From: Marinilongibacter aquaticus | Lineage (GTDB): Bacteria; Bacteroidota; Bacteroidia; Cytophagales; Spirosomataceae | Length of the DNA: 64,000 nucleotides | NCBI RefSeq assembly: GCF_020149935.1 | Contig: NZ_CP083757.1 | Coordinates: forward strand, 4,551,501-4,615,500 | Direction of reading: 5' to 3' | In this document: positions 60,261 through 64,000 of the stretch, piece by piece | Numbering within the stretch: the stretch's first letter is position 1 | Layout of the letters: every line of letters starts with the position of its first letter | The notes under the pieces: generated by a model | What the model was told of the DNA's origin: nothing | What the model saw: the letters and a program-made list of their open reading frames with translations, nothing else | Databases searched by the model: none | Position numbers and translations under genes: made by a program

Positions 60261-62993
60261 CTATTTGCTCGAGAGGATCAAACTTGGATCGAAGGCATAA
60301 CGGCCAGATTCCTTCCCGTATACGGCAAGACCCCCATTGCCTTTCACTTGCAATTTTACATTCAGTTGACCTTGTTTTTGCAAAGACTTGATTTGGCTTT
60401 TGCTCAATGGCACTTTGACCAAATAACCGTAGCTGCCGGCCTCGTCTAAATGATCGTCTTCTTTTTGATAGAACCAGCTCAAAATACCTCTGTGATCGGC
60501 TGGATCATCAGCGAGTTTTACATTTTTCACCGATTGTCCGTTGATCAGAATGCTCACTTCCGATGGGAAAAGCGTTTCGTCGGTCATGGGGTAAGCATTT
60601 TTGTTTTGGCTAGGCTCTGCACGGGCACCGAGCATATAGTCTTTGTCGGCCAATTGATCCACGGTTTTGTCTTTGGCAAAGAGTTCTTTCGCTCCCAGCT
60701 CCAAAAGCAAATATCCCGATTTTGCTTTTTTTGTAGGCTTGCTGAAGGTGTAGGTGAATTGCCCTTTTCCAGCTCCATCGGCTTTCTTGCCTTCCATGGC
60801 CAACCAATTTTTCGAAGACCAGTCGGCAGCCGTAAAGGCATCGGGAGCGACAGAAAGCACTTCTACATTACCCGGAAGTTTGCTGCCGTCGACAATAAAC
60901 GAATGGAAATTGTGATGATGTACTTTGCCATTTTGATCTTTCAAAATCAAAGAAAGTACAAACAGGCCGTCTTTGTCGGGCATAGGCACCTGAAGGCTTT
61001 CAAGTTGCTCCTGCATCCAAGGTTTATAGTTGATGCTGCGGCTGTACGTTTCGCTTTGCCATTCTTCGCCCAATGAAGTGAGGCCGCGAAGGCTGTATTC
61101 TAAACTAAGGGTATTGCCCGGGATTTGTTCGTCTGTCATCGAAGAAAGAAACAGTGGAACTGTCGCCAGACTTCCTGCCTTCACTTTTTCTGTGATATCT
61201 TGTCCGGTAGAAAGGTAAATGAGCGAATGAAAATCATTGTCTTTCATGCCCTGCACCAGTTCGTCTAGACCTGTGTATTTTTTGCTGCGGTCGAAACGCC
61301 AATAGCCATTCCACTCGTTGATCACATCGTGGTGCTCGGTGTAAAGCCATCCCGACATTTTTGGATATTTACGAAACACGTTCATCATACGGTGGTAGTC
61401 GTAGCTCCAGTCTACATCGCCTGTGCTGCCTTGGTATCCCCACACGTTTCCGCATTCAGAATTGAGCATGGGTTGCTTGCCTTGGGCAAAGCCTTTTTCA
61501 AAATCGAATGTGCTCCCGGGGTAATTGTTTTCGGTAAGATTGGCCATGAAATTTTCCCATTTGTATCCCGGCAAATATTGGTGCCAAGAGTAGAGGTCGG
61601 TTTCTGTATGACCGGCTCCACAGCAAATGGAATTGTCTTCTACCAAACGCGTTTGGTCCAAAGACTTGGCCAAATAGTACATAGAAGCGACCCAAAGTTG
61701 CGTTTTGGGCAAATACTTGTTTTCTTCTTTGCCTGTTTCTGGGTTCTTTACAGCGGTACGCAAGCCCCAAGTTTCGTTGAAAACGATCCATGAAAAAATA
61801 GCGGGGTGATTGAAATCGCGTTTGATCATTTCGCGTAGGGTATACTCGGCAGCTTCCTGCATTTTTTCGTCGGGTTCGCCCCAAGAGTTGGGCAAGTCAG
61901 ACATCACAAGAACACCGAGTTTATCTGCCCAATACAGTTTTCTGGGAATATCCACTTTAATGTGTGTACGGATGCCGTTGAGTCCGATGCCCTTGGCAAG
62001 CAGAATTTCATTCTTCATGAATTCATCAGAAGGAAAAGTATAGAAACCCTCGGGATGATACGACTGATCCAATGTGAGTTGAAGGTAAACAGGCTTTTTG
62101 TTGATTGTCACGTATGGAATTTCTGTGCCGGGCAACAAGCCTGTAGAGATTTCGCGGAAACCGAAATAGGATTTCACGGCATCGTCATTGGCCTGCATTT
62201 GAACCGTATACAGATAAGGCTTGTCTAAATTCCATAATGTTGGATTCTTCAAAGTAACGATAGCTTCAAATTTGTCTTGTCCTGCGGGTATTTTGAAGCT
62301 ATGGCTGCCCTGCTCGGCAATATCGATTTTGAAATCAGTGCTTTTGGAAAGGTCGCCTTTCAAGTTCAATTCCACTTTCAATTCATTCTTGTCGATATTG
62401 GGAATGAAGTGGGCATAATCGATTTCGGTTTTGCCTACAGCTTCCATGTAGATTGTTTGCCAAATGCCCCGGGCATTGCCGTATCCTTGCTTGCCGTAAA
62501 GAGTAAACATTCTTCTGGTGTCGTCTACACGCACCACCAAATCTTGCTCTTGGCCGTATTTCAGAAAGGGTGTCAAGTCGAATGAAAAGGGCGTATATCC
62601 ACCACGGTGCGAGCCCAAGAAATGGCCGTCGAGCCAAACGCTGGTTTCCCAATCCGAAGCTCCGATTGTCAGGTGAGTATTCTTGTTTTTCCAGCCGGCT
62701 GGTACGCTGATTTTACGCGTGTACCAAGCGATGTCGGCTTTGTCTTCCACTTCAGAAAGTTTCGAACCCCACGGAAAGGGCACAAGTATTTTTTCGTCGT
62801 AAGTATTGGTTTTGTTTTGCCAATCCTGATCGATGCCCACATTGTTTTTGTCGAATTTCAATTGCCAGTAGCCATTGAGATTGACCCAATTGTCGCGTTC
62901 GAAATCCGGTCTCGGATATTCCGGAAGAGGAATCTCCTGAGCTTGAACGCTAAATGCGAGAAGAGAAAAAAGAAAGAAAAGGATTCTTTTCAT
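60261..62993 (-). CDS. GH2 beta-galactosidase/beta-glucuronidase-family enzyme
   Basis: This is a 910-residue secreted retaining glycosidase. I use the ATG at 62993, which gives a signal peptide (MKRILFFLFSLLAFSVQAQ). The sugar-binding N-terminal domain includes WQLKFDKNNVG and DWETSVWLDGHFLGSHRGGY. An Ig-like domain and a TIM barrel follow. The acid/base Glu is in FSWIVFNETWGLR near residue 405, and the nucleophile Glu is in MLNSECGNVWG near 511. The C-terminal extension of about 250 residues is beta-rich and of unknown role. GH2 includes galactosidases, glucuronidases, mannosidases and arabinofuranosidases, and I cannot separate them. Confidence 0.89.
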   Translation of the reverse strand: MKRILFFLFSLLAFSVQAQEIPLPEYPRPDFERDNWVNLNGYWQLKFDKNNVGIDQDWQNKTNTYDEKILVPFPWGSKLSEVEDKADIAWYTRKISVPAGWKNKNTHLTIGASDWETSVWLDGHFLGSHRGGYTPFSFDLTPFLKYGQEQDLVVRVDDTRRMFTLYGKQGYGNARGIWQTIYMEAVGKTEIDYAHFIPNIDKNELKVELNLKGDLSKSTDFKIDIAEQGSHSFKIPAGQDKFEAIVTLKNPTLWNLDKPYLYTVQMQANDDAVKSYFGFREISTGLLPGTEIPYVTINKKPVYLQLTLDQSYHPEGFYTFPSDEFMKNEILLAKGIGLNGIRTHIKVDIPRKLYWADKLGVLVMSDLPNSWGEPDEKMQEAAEYTLREMIKRDFNHPAIFSWIVFNETWGLRTAVKNPETGKEENKYLPKTQLWVASMYYLAKSLDQTRLVEDNSICCGAGHTETDLYSWHQYLPGYKWENFMANLTENNYPGSTFDFEKGFAQGKQPMLNSECGNVWGYQGSTGDVDWSYDYHRMMNVFRKYPKMSGWLYTEHHDVINEWNGYWRFDRSKKYTGLDELVQGMKDNDFHSLIYLSTGQDITEKVKAGSLATVPLFLSSMTDEQIPGNTLSLEYSLRGLTSLGEEWQSETYSRSINYKPWMQEQLESLQVPMPDKDGLFVLSLILKDQNGKVHHHNFHSFIVDGSKLPGNVEVLSVAPDAFTAADWSSKNWLAMEGKKADGAGKGQFTYTFSKPTKKAKSGYLLLELGAKELFAKDKTVDQLADKDYMLGARAEPSQNKNAYPMTDETLFPSEVSILINGQSVKNVKLADDPADHRGILSWFYQKEDDHLDEAGSYGYLVKVPLSKSQIKSLQKQGQLNVKLQVKGNGGLAVYGKESGRYAFDPSLILSSK

Positions 62994-63169
62994 AGATCTG
63001 GTTTTAAAGGTTTTGTACACAATTGATTTGTCGAAAATACAAGCTTATTGAAGAAATGGCCTAATGCACTCTTCGAATTGGCACAAAAGATGTGCATTTT
63101 GGGATGGAATGTGGCCTCTTTGCTAGAGGTTGAGCAATAGAGTATGTCTATACGTTTATGGCAAACGAT

Positions 63170-63181
63170 ATTTACGTAAAT
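63170..63181. promoter_or_regulatory. 12-base perfect palindrome upstream of the amidohydrolase
   Basis: ATTTACGTAAAT lies 35 bases before the amidohydrolase ATG in the divergent GH2/amidohydrolase spacer. It could be an operator, but a chance palindrome of this length is possible. Confidence 0.4.
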
Positions 63182-63215
63182 TCACAGTCAATAAAGAACC
63201 CTAAATAAGATCGAA

Positions 63216-64000
63216 ATGAAAATGAGCTTGAGTCTTTTGTTTGCCTTTTTCTGTTTGGCTTGTTCCTCGCAAAAGAAAGAAAATAGTGTGGCCTTTGTGC
63301 ACGCCCGTATATTGGATGTGGAGCACATGCAGGTGTGGGAAGATGCCACGCTTTTGGTGAAAGATGGCCGAATCCAAAATCTGGGATTGGCCGAGACCTT
63401 GGAAGTTCCTGAGGGAAGCGAGGTGATCGATCTTAATGGGAAAACTCTCGTGCCGGGTTTGATCAATACCCATGCCCATGTCGGGTATGCGGGTGCGGTG
63501 CGTGCTGAAAATTACAGTGCCGAAAATATCCAGACGCAATTGGAAAAATATGCCGGATATGGCATCACTACCGTGGCGAGTTTGGGCGAAGACCGTGCGG
63601 CGGCGGAGGCTTTTCGCCAAGCGAACGACAGTACGCTATCTCCGGGTAGAGCAAAATTGTATATAGCTGGAGAAATAATTTATGGCCAAACGGAGGAGGA
63701 AGTGCGGGCGAATGTCGATAAGGATGTGCAACAAGGTGTGGATTTTATCAAAATTCGGGTAGACAATAACCGCCGTAGGGGCGAGGCTATGCCGGCTGAA
63801 ATTTACGCGGCCGTAATCGATGAAGCCCATAAACAAAACAAAATGCTGGCCGCTCACATGTACGATCTGGATATTGCGAAGGATTTGCTCGATAAAGGTG
63901 CCGACTTTTTGGCTCACAGTGTTCGCGATAAGGAGGTGGATGAGGATTTCATAGTTCTGATCAAAGAAAAGAATGTGGCTTATTGCCCTACGCTTACGCG
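63216..64000 (+). CDS. Amidohydrolase-family lipoprotein (partial, 3' end missing)
   Basis: The frame is open from the ATG at 63216 to the window edge (261 codons). The signal is MKMSLSLLFAFFCLACSSQ, with Cys16 as the likely lipidated residue. The metal-dependent hydrolase start is clear: ILDVEHMQVWEDATLLVKDG, then DLNGKTLVPGLINTHAHVGY with the His-x-His pair of the binuclear site. VDFIKIRVDNNRR supplies the region of the bridging lysine, AAHMYD the third His, and LAHSVRD the fourth. The TIM barrel continues beyond the window. Related secreted enzymes act on imidazolone, dipeptide or cyclic-amide substrates. The substrate and the C-terminal metal-ligand Asp cannot be assessed here. Confidence 0.85.
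   Translation, partial: MKMSLSLLFAFFCLACSSQKKENSVAFVHARILDVEHMQVWEDATLLVKDGRIQNLGLAETLEVPEGSEVIDLNGKTLVPGLINTHAHVGYAGAVRAENYSAENIQTQLEKYAGYGITTVASLGEDRAAAEAFRQANDSTLSPGRAKLYIAGEIIYGQTEEEVRANVDKDVQQGVDFIKIRVDNNRRRGEAMPAEIYAAVIDEAHKQNKMLAAHMYDLDIAKDLLDKGADFLAHSVRDKEVDEDFIVLIKEKNVAYCPTLT

Noticed and set aside
1-64000. Prophage, IS, CRISPR or tRNA features
   Set aside because: I found no transposase, integrase or capsid-like proteins, no regularly spaced repeat array of CRISPR size and no cloverleaf-like sequence.

Overview
The window looks like a stretch of chromosome from a glycan-degrading member of the Bacteroidota, probably order Cytophagales. The signs are a SusC/SusD pair, many secreted glycoside hydrolases, Bacteroidota-style promoters (TTTG - 21 nt - TANNTTTG upstream of the UDP-glucose dehydrogenase), twin-arginine lipoprotein oxidoreductases, a DUF3822 gene and a 7TM-DISM/LuxR regulator. 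I saw no tRNA or rRNA genes, IS elements, prophage genes or CRISPR arrays.

Layout. 1-6.9 kb: a Ppx/GppA phosphatase, then a minus-strand SSS symporter - GH5 - GH78 rhamnosidase - lipoprotein run. 7.0-9.6 kb: myo-inositol oxygenase, an AlkB-like dioxygenase and a TIM-barrel sugar isomerase-like lipoprotein. 9.7-14.5 kb: an oxidative block with a nitroreductase, two GMC oxidoreductases and a gluconate-2-dehydrogenase-subunit-3-like Tat lipoprotein. 14.9-17.2 kb: UDP-glucose dehydrogenase and UDP-xylose synthase. 17.2-22.1 kb: GH95, a BNR_4 propeller protein and a divergent polysaccharide deacetylase. 22.1-28.4 kb: a tight minus-strand run of nudix, DUF3822, an unannotated 46-aa membrane peptide, PqqD-like, lasso-B2-like protease, HprK-like kinase, nucleotidyltransferase, uvrC and DUF1569. 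28.5-36.7 kb: mostly housekeeping genes (RecD-like helicase, CorA, methyltransferase, glycosyltransferase, small membrane proteins, Rrf2 regulator, rRNA methyltransferase). 36.7-43.4 kb: GH20, two tandem Tat-exported Gfo/Idh/MocA proteins and the membrane-anchored LuxR regulator. 44-48.8 kb: an L-rhamnose catabolic operon (kinase, isomerase, aldolase-dehydrogenase). 49.3-63 kb: the divergent SusC-SusD-FG-GAP/ASPIC operon, then minus-strand GH78 and GH2. The window ends inside an amidohydrolase lipoprotein.

How it works together (inference). SusCD captures a rhamnose-bearing oligosaccharide. The two GH78 enzymes, with GH2, GH95, GH5, GH20 and perhaps the BNR_4 protein, trim it. L-rhamnose is then isomerised, phosphorylated and split to dihydroxyacetone phosphate and lactaldehyde, which is oxidised to lactate. 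The GMC, subunit-3, Gfo/Idh and TIM-barrel genes suggest a second, oxidative (3-keto-sugar) route in the periplasm.

The most unusual segment is the lasso-peptide-like maturation cassette at 24.4-28.4 kb. It has the RiPP recognition element, leader-type protease, HprK-like kinase and nucleotidyltransferase but no asparagine-synthetase-type cyclase. A short membrane-peptide ORF is translationally coupled immediately upstream of the PqqD gene.
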